64,000 nt of DNA, taken from Phycisphaerae bacterium (GTDB lineage Bacteria > Planctomycetota > Phycisphaerae > Phycisphaerales > UBA1924). The translations under genes were made by a program, and so were the position numbers. The notes below the pieces were generated by a model, which worked only from the letters and a program-made list of their open reading frames with translations, ran no database searches and had not been told where the DNA came from. Positions 43,359 to 52,025 of this stretch are shown piece after piece (positions within the stretch are counted from its first letter, which is position 1; every line of letters starts with the position of its first letter). Location of the stretch: NCBI GenBank assembly GCA_030429705.1, contig JAUIES010000001.1:1178001-1242000 (forward strand), read 5' to 3'.

Positions 43359-45326
43359 ATGTCGACTGAAATGAGAGATCGAGTGCTATCGTGCCCGAAC
43401 CTGCCATCGCTGCCAAGCGTGGCGGTGCGGATCCTCGAATTGACCAAAGACAACGATGTCTCACTCAAGGACATCGCCAAAGTCGTTGAGCAGGATCAGG
43501 CACTCACCGGCAAGATTCTCAAGACTGTGAACTCAAGTTTCTATGGCCTCGCACAGCCCTGTGGAACAGTTGACCGGGCGCTCAACTATCTCGGCCTGTC
43601 GACGGTGAAGTCGCTCGTTCTCGGTTTCAGTCTGGTCGAATCGACCAAAGGTGTCGGTGACGACTCAGAGTTCAGTATGCAACAGTACTGGAGTCGAACC
43701 ATCTACACAGCAACCGCAGCCCGATTGCTCGCACTCAAGTTCAGGCGAACCGACCCAGACGAAGCGTTTACCGCTGCCTTGTTTCAGGACATTGGTGTCC
43801 TCGCAGCCGTGACAGCAATCCAAGACGAATATGTCGAGGTTGTCGGAGACTCGCTGTTCAAGCCGAACCTGCCTGTGGTGGAACAAGAGAACTTCGCGTT
43901 TACGCATACCGACATCGGCTCGGCACTTGCCGAGAAGTGGCGATTGCCACAAGCATACATCGATGTCATCAGGTACCACCACGACTCAGAGAAAGCGCCC
44001 GCGAGCGCTCAACAGGTCGTACGCACAGCGGTGTTGGGCTCTGGCGCAGCCGATGTTCTCACTGGTGACGGCAGCAAGAAAAGTGCACTGCGCAAATTCG
44101 AATCGCGCGTCAGTGAGTGGTATGGACTGAGCCTGAAAGAAACCGAAGCCCAGTTCGAAGAAATCGCGAAAGCAGCCAAAGAAATCGGTAAACTTTTCGA
44201 ACAGCCGATCGAGCCAGCGGCGAGTGTCGGAAGCCTGCTCTCGGCCGCCCAGGAACGCTCGATCGAGATGCAGATTCAATCAGAACAGGAATCCATGCGT
44301 GACGGGTTGACCGGCGTGTCCAACCGCAAGCATTTCGATGCAAGGGCAGCCGCCATGTTCGCAGAAGCACGAGAAAATGGCACATCAATCGCTGTCCTGT
44401 TCTGTGATGGTGATCGATTCAAGTCTGTCAACGACACGCTCGGCCATCAAGCGGGCGATGCGGTCCTCGTCGAAATGGCAAAGCGCATCAGTTCGACGGT
44501 GGGGGACGCGGGTGGCGTGTTCCGCTACGGCGGCGAAGAGTTCGCGATCATTCTCCCAGACCACGACACCACACAAGCAGCGCAGGTCGCCGAACAAATT
44601 CGTGCTGCAATGGAAGCCGAGCCTGTCAATTTGTCAAAAGTCGATTGTCAGGTCGATGAACATAACCAGACCTTGAGTTTCGGTGTGGCTGCTGGTGTGC
44701 CTGATTCGTGCGATGCCGCCAGTTCGATCACAGCGCTTGTCAAAGCCGCGGACGATGCGGTCTATCGTGCCAAGGAAAATGGTCGAAACCGCGTCGAATG
44801 TGCGGATCTGAATCCGGCGGCTCAACCGGCACCAGCACAGGCACCGGCCGCCGAAGCCGTACCTGCCGCAGCACCAGTGACAGCTGCGAAACCTGCAGCG
44901 AACCCGGCACCGAAACCTTCGACGGATGGAACCACGAACATCCTCGTGGTCGAAGACGATCCGTTGTCGTCAACGCTTTGGCGCACCATGCTGCTCAAAC
45001 GCGCGGGTGTTGAGGTCAGCCAGGCGACCGGCAGGCGCGGTGTTGAAAAACTGATCAAGTCAGGGTATGTCCCGAATGTCGTGATTACGGACTACAACCT
45101 CGGCTCTGGTACTGGTGTTGATGTCATTCTGGCCATCCGCAAGTCGTTCGGTGACGCCGTCACCATTCTCTTGATCTCAGCCCTTCTCGATGAAGACCGT
45201 GTGGAGTCATCGCTTGCTGCGGGTGCCGATCGCTGCGTCAGCAAAGTCGAACTCTGCAAGAAGTTTAAATTCTGGGTCGATCAGATTGTCTCGGGCAATA
45301 TCGATCGGCGCGCCAAGGTAGGCTGA
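43359..45326 (+). CDS. HDOD-GGDEF-receiver signalling protein
   Basis: 655 residues with an uncommon domain order. An HDOD domain lies at about 1-230 (LPSLPSVAVRILELTKDNDVSLKDIAKVVEQDQALTGKIL, then DIGSALAEKWRLPQAYIDVIRYHH), a GGDEF diguanylate cyclase at about 315-480 (RDGLTGVSNRKHFD, LFCDGDRFKSVNDTLGHQAGD, active-site RYGGEEF), an Ala/Pro-rich linker at about 490-525, and a receiver at about 527-640 (ILVVEDDP, phosphoacceptor VVITDYNLGSGTG, LISALLDED). It should make cyclic di-GMP, perhaps gated by phosphorylation of the C-terminal receiver. GGAG precedes ATG 43359; 245 bases separate it from the NtrC-type gene with no clear element. Confidence 0.92.
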   Translation: MSTEMRDRVLSCPNLPSLPSVAVRILELTKDNDVSLKDIAKVVEQDQALTGKILKTVNSSFYGLAQPCGTVDRALNYLGLSTVKSLVLGFSLVESTKGVGDDSEFSMQQYWSRTIYTATAARLLALKFRRTDPDEAFTAALFQDIGVLAAVTAIQDEYVEVVGDSLFKPNLPVVEQENFAFTHTDIGSALAEKWRLPQAYIDVIRYHHDSEKAPASAQQVVRTAVLGSGAADVLTGDGSKKSALRKFESRVSEWYGLSLKETEAQFEEIAKAAKEIGKLFEQPIEPAASVGSLLSAAQERSIEMQIQSEQESMRDGLTGVSNRKHFDARAAAMFAEARENGTSIAVLFCDGDRFKSVNDTLGHQAGDAVLVEMAKRISSTVGDAGGVFRYGGEEFAIILPDHDTTQAAQVAEQIRAAMEAEPVNLSKVDCQVDEHNQTLSFGVAAGVPDSCDAASSITALVKAADDAVYRAKENGRNRVECADLNPAAQPAPAQAPAAEAVPAAAPVTAAKPAANPAPKPSTDGTTNILVVEDDPLSSTLWRTMLLKRAGVEVSQATGRRGVEKLIKSGYVPNVVITDYNLGSGTGVDVILAIRKSFGDAVTILLISALLDEDRVESSLAAGADRCVSKVELCKKFKFWVDQIVSGNIDRRAKVG

Positions 45327-48320
45327 TCACCAATCGAGTGTGCCCAGCCAAGCTGCTGCAAGCGTGTCGATTGGGATGGAAGTTTCGAATGGCGTTTCGA
45401 GGCCAATTTCGAGTCTGCCTGTGCCGGTGGTCGTTCCGACCAAAGTCCACCCGGCCCGCCGCTGACCCATCAACGCAATGAACGCGTCCTGTTGATTGGC
45501 GTGTACCTCGAGCAGATAACAACTGGGGCGCTCAGACCATGCTCGCAGTCGTGGTTCTATTGGCGCCCACTGCGCACCAAGAGGGCGCTCGGCCGTGTGA
45601 CCAGCGATGAGCATTTCTGAGAGTGCAACCAATGGGCCGCCGTCAGAATTGTCGTGGCAAGATGCGACCAAGCCGCGTCGTATTGCTTCAGCGACTGTGC
45701 GCGCATGGCGCGGACCTTCGACAAGGTCAACCTGCGGCATTTCATTGAAGGGTGCATGAGCCCAATCGGGGTCGCTCTCAAACATGCGCTGATAGTGCGA
45801 GCCCGCCATGCGCACGATGTTCTCCGAATCCTCGCCCGGCTCGACAATGAACAGTGGATTGCCCGGTGCCTTCAGGTCCATGGTCACACACTTGCCGATC
45901 TCCGGCACAATCCCGATGCCCGAGATCAAGAGCGTTGGTGGGATCTCGATCGTGCGCCCGTCCTCCGTCGTGAATTGGTTGTTCAGGCTGTCTTTGCCGC
46001 TGACGAAAGGCGTGCGGTAGGCCTTCGCGCCGTCGTAACAGGCTTCTGCTGCCCGCACGAGTGAGCCGAGATTTTCCGGCTTCTTGCAACTCGGCCAACA
46101 AAAGTTGTCGAGGATCGCGATGCGGTCCGGGTCGGCGCCGACGCACACAAGATTGCGCACACACTCGTCGATTGCAGCCAGTGTCATGACATAGGGGTCC
46201 GCTTCGAGACCGGTGGCCAGCCCGCACGCGATTGCCAACCCCTGCCCCGACCCGGGAACAGGTTCAATGACCGCTGCATCCATCGGCCCGCGTTCACTCG
46301 CCCCCCCAAGCGGTTTGATGACCGTGTTCCCCTGCACCTCGTGGTCATACTGGCGGATGATCCAGTGTTTGCTGGCAATGTTTGGGTGTGCAAGCAGTTG
46401 CAGGAGCGCTTCAGTGGTGGTGGGTTGTTCTCTGGATGTCGTTGTGATGGCTGTCGGCTGGCGCATGGTCCAGGTGGCTTCTCGCGTTGGGGTCGGTATG
46501 CCATCGTGCATAAACGCCATCGGCAGACGACCGACTTCTGTGTTGCGGAAATTGAGAATCAGATCTGCGTCGGGGGTGCCAAATGTACCGAGCACCGCGA
46601 GTTCGACATGTTCTTCGTCACAGATCGCCTGCAACTCGGCAAGCCGGGCTTGCGGCACGGCCAGCACCATGCGCTCCTGAGCCTCACTGATCCAGATCTC
46701 GGTATAGGTCAACCCGGTGTATTTGAGTGGAGCCCGGTCGAGGTGAACATCGGCGCCGATCTTTTCCCCCATCTCGCCGACCGCGCTGCTGAATCCGCCA
46801 GCTCCGCAATCGGTGATCGATGTATACAGCGGCCCTCCATCAGCATCCCGCGCCCGCAGAATGGCATCGAGCACGCGCTTTTCTTCAATCGCGTTCCCGA
46901 TCTGCACAGCATGGCTGAACTCATCCGCATGGGTGTCGGTCAGTTCCGCTGATGAGAATGTTGCACCGTGGATGCCGTCGCGCCCGGTGCGCCCGCCGAG
47001 TGCGACGATCAGGTCGCCCGGCTGTGCATCGCCCGCGATCAGGTCGCGCGGCATGACGCCGACGCACCCGCAGAACACGAGCGGGTTCCCGACATGCCGA
47101 TCATCAAACCAGACCGCACCATTCACGGTCGGAATGCCCATGCGGTTGCCATAATCGCGCACGCCGCCGACCACATCGGTGAGGATTCGTCGTGGGTGTA
47201 GGCATCCCACAGGGATCGTCGACAGTTCTGGTGTGCCCACACAAAACACATCTGTGCTTGCAATCGGTTTGGCCGCCAACCCGGTGCCGATGATGTCGCG
47301 GATGCACCCACCGATGCCGGTTGCTGCTCCGCCATAGGGCTCAATTGCGCTCGGATGGTTATGCGTTTCGACCTTGACACACACAGCGTGATCATCGTCA
47401 AACGCGATGATGCCCGCGTTATCAACGAAGACCGAGAGCGTCCAGTCGAGTCCTTCCTCGATCAACTCATGCGTAGCAGCTGCCACAGTCGATTTGAGCA
47501 GGTTGTGAATCGTCACCGAGCCGTCGTCGTGAATCTCGTGCCCCGGTCGACTTGCCCATTCGATGGGGTCTTCGATTCCATCGCTCGCGCTCTCGACTGA
47601 TTGGGTGGGGGTGTACTTGATCGTGCTCTTGAGTGTCTTGTGGACACAGTGTTCAGACCAGGTCTGCGCGAGCGTTTCAAGTTCAATATCGGTCGGCTCG
47701 CGTTCGAGCGCGCGGTATTCATCGCGGATCGCACGCATCTCGTCGAGGCTGAGGAACAGGTGTGCATCGCGGCTCAGCCGCTCGAGCGCACCATCATCAA
47801 GTTCGCGAATCTCGATGTGCTTGACCTCAAACACCGGCTCATGCCCCACGGGGAGGGTGTTCGGGCAGAACGGGTCATCGTGGATCGCGTGGACGACCGG
47901 GTTTGCCAGCGTGCGCTCGGCCACGGTTTGTGCGCTGGTCTGATCCATGCCGACAAACTCGAATCGGCGAGCGGTGGACACTCTGGCTTCGACTCCCACA
48001 AGCGTGCGGATAGCCCCAGCAACCGATTGGGCAGCCGGATCCATGACACCGGGCAACGGATGCACTTCAATCAACGACGACCCGTCGGGTGCGGGGCTCG
48101 CAGCCTGCTCACCTGATTCAATCACAGCATCAACCAGCAGTCGATCGAGCAGACAGGTCGCCTGATCCGGATCCAGATCGGCTTCGATCAGATACACCCG
48201 AGCCGAGCGCACCGAGGCCGGGTCGTATCCCAAGCGCACAGCGTCACGCCTGGCAGCGTCGCCGATAGGATCTCCAGCATTTTCGAGTGGACGGATCTCA
48301 AAGCGATGGACCTTGGTCAT
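45327..48320 (-). CDS. purL: Phosphoribosylformylglycinamidine synthase, PurS-PurS-PurL fusion
   Basis: Purine biosynthesis enzyme that converts FGAR to FGAM. 997 residues. Two PurS-like repeats come first (about 4-70, and 82-150 with LIEVHPLPGVMDPAAQSVAGAIRTL and ANPVVHAI). The PurL body follows: VKVETHNHPSAIEPYGGAATGIGGCIRDIIGTG, TDCGAGGFSSAVGEMG, and GKDSLNN. No class I glutaminase (PurQ) domain is attached, so the protein lies between small PurL plus separate PurS and the large fused PurL with glutaminase; a separate purQ is expected elsewhere. Its stop directly abuts the stop of the HDOD gene. Confidence 0.92.
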   Translation of the reverse strand: MTKVHRFEIRPLENAGDPIGDAARRDAVRLGYDPASVRSARVYLIEADLDPDQATCLLDRLLVDAVIESGEQAASPAPDGSSLIEVHPLPGVMDPAAQSVAGAIRTLVGVEARVSTARRFEFVGMDQTSAQTVAERTLANPVVHAIHDDPFCPNTLPVGHEPVFEVKHIEIRELDDGALERLSRDAHLFLSLDEMRAIRDEYRALEREPTDIELETLAQTWSEHCVHKTLKSTIKYTPTQSVESASDGIEDPIEWASRPGHEIHDDGSVTIHNLLKSTVAAATHELIEEGLDWTLSVFVDNAGIIAFDDDHAVCVKVETHNHPSAIEPYGGAATGIGGCIRDIIGTGLAAKPIASTDVFCVGTPELSTIPVGCLHPRRILTDVVGGVRDYGNRMGIPTVNGAVWFDDRHVGNPLVFCGCVGVMPRDLIAGDAQPGDLIVALGGRTGRDGIHGATFSSAELTDTHADEFSHAVQIGNAIEEKRVLDAILRARDADGGPLYTSITDCGAGGFSSAVGEMGEKIGADVHLDRAPLKYTGLTYTEIWISEAQERMVLAVPQARLAELQAICDEEHVELAVLGTFGTPDADLILNFRNTEVGRLPMAFMHDGIPTPTREATWTMRQPTAITTTSREQPTTTEALLQLLAHPNIASKHWIIRQYDHEVQGNTVIKPLGGASERGPMDAAVIEPVPGSGQGLAIACGLATGLEADPYVMTLAAIDECVRNLVCVGADPDRIAILDNFCWPSCKKPENLGSLVRAAEACYDGAKAYRTPFVSGKDSLNNQFTTEDGRTIEIPPTLLISGIGIVPEIGKCVTMDLKAPGNPLFIVEPGEDSENIVRMAGSHYQRMFESDPDWAHAPFNEMPQVDLVEGPRHARTVAEAIRRGLVASCHDNSDGGPLVALSEMLIAGHTAERPLGAQWAPIEPRLRAWSERPSCYLLEVHANQQDAFIALMGQRRAGWTLVGTTTGTGRLEIGLETPFETSIPIDTLAAAWLGTLDW

Positions 48321-48351
48321 GCTCGCATCCTAAGCCCGGTATAGTCCGATC

Positions 48352-48813
48352 ATGCGTCCACGCGTTCGGCTCTTTACTGATGGTGCTTGCTCGGGCAATC
48401 CTGGTCCGGGTGGCTGGGGGTTTGTGCTCCAGCATCCCGCAAGTGGCAAGGAAATCGAGCGGGCGGGGGCCGAGCGCGAAACGACCAACAACCGTATGGA
48501 GTTGACCGCGGTGATCGAAGGGCTGCGTGAACTCACCAAACCCTCGGCTGTGGAACTGACCAGCGACTCCCAATATGTCCTCAAGGGCCTCGACGAGTGG
48601 TTGGCTGGTTGGAAGAAACGAGGCTGGAAGACCGCTGCCAAGAAACCGGTCAAGAACGAAGATTTGTGGCGTATTCTGGATGAACTATCGCGTGAACACG
48701 AGATTCAGTTCCACTGGATCCGGGGACACACCGGGCATCCCGAAAACGAGCGATGCGATGTTCTGGCCGTCGAAGCGTACCGGGCGCTCATCGAGTCGGA
48801 CCAGTCGATCTGA
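48352..48813 (+). CDS. rnhA: Ribonuclease HI
   Basis: Degrades the RNA strand of RNA-DNA hybrids. 153 residues. The four catalytic acidic residues are visible: Asp in [17 protein letters not shown], Glu in [13 protein letters not shown], Asp in [12 protein letters not shown] and Asp in [15 protein letters not shown]. The basic handle [19 protein letters not shown] is present, as in E. coli RNase HI. The gene is divergent from purL with 31 bases between the starts. Confidence 0.96.
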   Translation: MRPRVRLFTDGACSGNPGPGGWGFVLQHPASGKEIERAGAERETTNNRMELTAVIEGLRELTKPSAVELTSDSQYVLKGLDEWLAGWKKRGWKTAAKKPVKNEDLWRILDELSREHEIQFHWIRGHTGHPENERCDVLAVEAYRALIESDQSI

Positions 48814-48919
48814 TCCATCCGGGTTCCTCTCCTCTTGCCATCTCGTGTCAACTGCTGCACCTGAACGGCCGATCAAGTGATCGAAGCCCGCCGAGAGGCC
48901 CTTGCGGAGGAGACTCGAC

Positions 48920-49975
48920 ATGGATCTTGATCAAATTCTGCGTGCAGCATATGAAGCTGACGCATCCGATATTCATCTGGTTGCCGGTGAGCCTCCGGTC
49001 ATGCGCGTCCATCAGGTGATGACGCCCATGGAGTTTCCTGTTATCACACCCGCCGATGCCGACCAGATGTTCCGGCAGATGGCATCCGATGAGGCAGCAG
49101 CAATCTTCGACAAGCAGATGGATGCCGACTTTTCGTATGAGATCGCGGGACTGAGTCGATATCGTGTGAACGCGCACATGCAGCGAGCCAAGATCGGCAT
49201 GGCATTGCGTACGGTCAAGACCAAAGTGCCACCGCTCGCCAATCTCGGGCTACCCGAGGTGATCGCGCGATTAACCTACCTGCCGCGCGGGCTGGTGCTG
49301 GTGACGGGTGATACCGGTTCCGGCAAGACGACGACACTCGCAGCCATGATCCAGGCGATGAATGAGCGATACGCCAAACACATCATCACACTCGAAGACC
49401 CGATCGAATACACCTTCGAGAGCGGCCAGTGTCTGATCGAACAGCGCGAACTCGGGCAGGACATGCCGCACTTCGCGTCAGGGCTTAAGCACGCGCTGCG
49501 TCAGGATCCGGACATCATCCTGGTTGGTGAAATGCGTGACCTCGAAACATCTGCACTCGCGATCAGTGCTGCAGAAACCGGCCACTTGGTGCTCTCAACA
49601 TTGCACACCGTGAATGCATCACAGACGGTGGAGCGCATCATCGACATGTACCCGGCTGGTCAGCAGAACCAGATTCGTTCGATGCTCTCGACGACGCTGC
49701 AGGCGGTGGTCAGCCAGACGCTGTTCACACGATCAGATCGCCCGGGCATGGTGCCTGCGGTCGAGACATTGCTCGCGACACCGGCTGTTCGCAACCTCAT
49801 CCGCGAAGACCGGACCTTTGAAATTCCGAATGTGATTGAGACCAACAGGGCGATCGGCATGTGCAGCCTCGACACCTCGATCGCGGAGTTGTACTTCAAC
49901 GGGCTCATCAGTAAGGAAGACGCAATCGCTCAGGCGGTCCACCCGGACAAACTCGAGCGTCAGTTGGTGGCCTAG
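48920..49975 (+). CDS. pilT: Type IV pilus retraction ATPase PilT
   Basis: A 351-residue hexameric secretion ATPase that powers pilus retraction. ATG 48920 has GGAGGAG upstream. Motifs in order: DASDIHLVAGEPPVMRVH, Walker A TGDTGSGKTTTLAAMI, Asp box IITLEDPIEYTF, Walker B RQDPDIILVGEMRDLET and the His box AAETGHLVLSTLHTVNASQTVERIIDMYP. The AIGMCSLD-type segment and following helices match PilT rather than PilB. It heads an apparent five-gene operon through 55540. Confidence 0.95.
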   Translation: MDLDQILRAAYEADASDIHLVAGEPPVMRVHQVMTPMEFPVITPADADQMFRQMASDEAAAIFDKQMDADFSYEIAGLSRYRVNAHMQRAKIGMALRTVKTKVPPLANLGLPEVIARLTYLPRGLVLVTGDTGSGKTTTLAAMIQAMNERYAKHIITLEDPIEYTFESGQCLIEQRELGQDMPHFASGLKHALRQDPDIILVGEMRDLETSALAISAAETGHLVLSTLHTVNASQTVERIIDMYPAGQQNQIRSMLSTTLQAVVSQTLFTRSDRPGMVPAVETLLATPAVRNLIREDRTFEIPNVIETNRAIGMCSLDTSIAELYFNGLISKEDAIAQAVHPDKLERQLVA

Positions 49976-50012
49976 AGCAGCGGAAGAATTGGCACACGGG
50001 AGCAGGTGAACG

Positions 50013-51239
50013 ATGACGACCTATCAGTATCAGGTCAAAGATCGAAGCGGGCAAGTGAGACAAGGCTCACTCAGCGCGCAGTCTGCATCTGCTGCTGCTG
50101 CTGCACTGCGCAGTCAAGGCCTGCATGTGCTTTCAGTGGGTGCTTCGCGCAGCGATGGCTCGGGCAGTTCATTCATGGACACTCTTCGTCGCCTGAATGA
50201 ACCCAAGCCCACAACCAAGAATGTCCTCGATTTCACCACGCAGATTGCGGTTATGATTCGAGCAGGCATCAACCTGCGGGCGGCTCTCGATGGCATCGCC
50301 GACCAGACCACCCACCGTGCCTTCCGCAAAATCATCCTCGAACTCAAGAGCGATGTGGAATCAGGCAAGCAGTTCTCAGACGCACTCGCCAAGCACGAGA
50401 AGTTGTTCGGCCCATTGTATGTGAACATGGTTCGTGCGTCCGAGATCTCTGGTTCATTCGCAGACATGCTCGACCGAATCGCCGGGTACATTGCACAACA
50501 GATGGAAACGCGCCGCATGGTGATCGGCGCTTCGATCTATCCGGCAATTATTGCGGTGCTTGCTATTGGCGTCACTGTGTTCCTGCTCAGTTTCGTGTTG
50601 CCGAAGTTCTATACAGTCTTCGAGGGCAAGGAAGATGTGTTGCCCTGGGCGACAACCTTCCTGATGGGTCTCAGTAAGTTGATGACCGCGCAATGGCCGC
50701 TCCTCGTCGGTGCTGTCGTTGTTGTTATCGGCTTGGTCTGGGCAGCGCTCAAAACTGAAGTCGGTTCATTCTGGTTCGACCGGTTCAAACTGAACGCACC
50801 GGTTCTTCGCAATCTGTTCCGGTCGCTTTACATCAGTCGCTCGTTGCAAACGATGGGGCAGTTGCTCAATGCGGGCGTACCCATGCTGGACACGCTTTCG
50901 ATCACCGGCGACATTTCTGGCAATCAACTGTACCGGATCATGTGGAAGAAGGTCTTCACGAGTGTCAAGCAAGGTAAGAAGGTCGCCACACCACTGCAGG
51001 GCGACAAGCTGCTGCCCAAAGCGGTGGTCCAGATGATCAGCGCGGGTGAAGAGTCCGGTAAACTTGGCGAGGTGCTTGATCAGATCAGTACCTACTACGC
51101 CGGTCAACTCAAGGACAACATCAAGGTGGTTACCGGAATGATCGAGCCCATCATGATCATTGTGATGGGCACAATCGTCGGTTTCATTGCGATGGCGATC
51201 ATCCTTCCGATCTTCAAGATGAGCCAGTTGGTCAAATAG
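50013..51239 (+). CDS. pilC: Type IV pilus / type II secretion inner-membrane platform protein PilC (GspF)
   Basis: 408 residues. It has the two tandem T2SSF domains of the platform protein: the first around LDFTTQIAVMIRAGINLRAALDGIADQT, KSDVESGKQFSDALAKHEKLFGPLYVNMVRASEISGSF, and the second around FNALYISRSLQT-like LFRSLYISRSLQTMGQLLNAGVPMLDTLSITGDI and LLPKAVVQMISAGEESGKLGEVL. Three membrane segments follow the family layout (about 175-200, 230-250 and 380-400). The ribosome-binding site GGAGCAGGTG precedes ATG 50013, 37 bases after pilT. Confidence 0.95.
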   Translation: MTTYQYQVKDRSGQVRQGSLSAQSASAAAAALRSQGLHVLSVGASRSDGSGSSFMDTLRRLNEPKPTTKNVLDFTTQIAVMIRAGINLRAALDGIADQTTHRAFRKIILELKSDVESGKQFSDALAKHEKLFGPLYVNMVRASEISGSFADMLDRIAGYIAQQMETRRMVIGASIYPAIIAVLAIGVTVFLLSFVLPKFYTVFEGKEDVLPWATTFLMGLSKLMTAQWPLLVGAVVVVIGLVWAALKTEVGSFWFDRFKLNAPVLRNLFRSLYISRSLQTMGQLLNAGVPMLDTLSITGDISGNQLYRIMWKKVFTSVKQGKKVATPLQGDKLLPKAVVQMISAGEESGKLGEVLDQISTYYAGQLKDNIKVVTGMIEPIMIIVMGTIVGFIAMAIILPIFKMSQLVK

Positions 51240-51291
51240 CCGATGCACGCATGGCGAGCGTACAGACACGCTCGTCAGGAGGCGAAAGGCA

Positions 51292-51999
51292 ATGCGGATG
51301 ACGAACCGGTCTCGTCGCAGGGGCCGACATGCAGCCCGAGGTGGATTTACCCTCATCGAGGCTGCGCTTGCCACGATCATTATCGGGGTGGGTGTCGTCG
51401 CTATGGTCGAAGCGCAGCAGTCCTTTATCACATCCAACCTGTGGTCGAGTCATGCTGCGTCAGGGACTTTCCTTGCAAATGAAGTGCGCGAGTTCACGCG
51501 ACACCTGCCAAAGCACGACCCGGTCACCGGGCTCTATATTGACAGCTCGGGATTCGGGGGGGATGTGTTGGTTGGCTGGGGGCCCGAAGATGGCGAGGTA
51601 TTGCCGACCGATTTCGACGACCTCGACGATTTTGACGGCGTGAGTTTCTCGTTCCTCGGGACTGTTGGCATCAACGATGGCGACCTGCCAGGACCGATCA
51701 ACGCATTCGGCGATGTCATTCCTGACATCCTGCTCGATGGTTCTGTCGCCGTCCCCGACCCGGAGACCGGCGATCTGGATGCCATGGTCGGCTGGATCCA
51801 GACTGTGTTTGTGCAGAAAGTCAGCCCGTTCGACACGGGTACGGCTGTCGCTGACAACGCGACCGAGCCGGCTGCCGGGTCATTCGCGGGCAGAGAAGTT
51901 GATGATTATCCGTTGCGTGTCACTGTTGAGGTGACCTATGTCCCGCCGTTGAGCGTGCAGGGCGAGGTGATCTCGCGCGTCACTTGGATCGTCCCTTAA
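51292..51999 (+). CDS. Minor prepilin, PilV/GspI-like
   Basis: 235 residues from ATG 51292 behind AGGAGG. The class III signal is GGFTLIEAALATIIIGVGVVAMVEAQQ, with a long basic leader (RRRGRHAARG) and glycine before the methylated Phe. The soluble part is acidic (DFDDLDDFDGVSF) and ends in a beta strand, VEVTYVPPLSVQGEVISRVTWIVP. Its place after pilC and before PilX/PilW-like genes makes it a minor pilin rather than the major subunit. The ribosome-binding site of the next gene lies just after its stop. Confidence 0.85.
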   Translation: MRMTNRSRRRGRHAARGGFTLIEAALATIIIGVGVVAMVEAQQSFITSNLWSSHAASGTFLANEVREFTRHLPKHDPVTGLYIDSSGFGGDVLVGWGPEDGEVLPTDFDDLDDFDGVSFSFLGTVGINDGDLPGPINAFGDVIPDILLDGSVAVPDPETGDLDAMVGWIQTVFVQKVSPFDTGTAVADNATEPAAGSFAGREVDDYPLRVTVEVTYVPPLSVQGEVISRVTWIVP

Positions 52000-52025
52000 C
52001 CGCAGGTGGGAAAAGGAGCAAAGTG

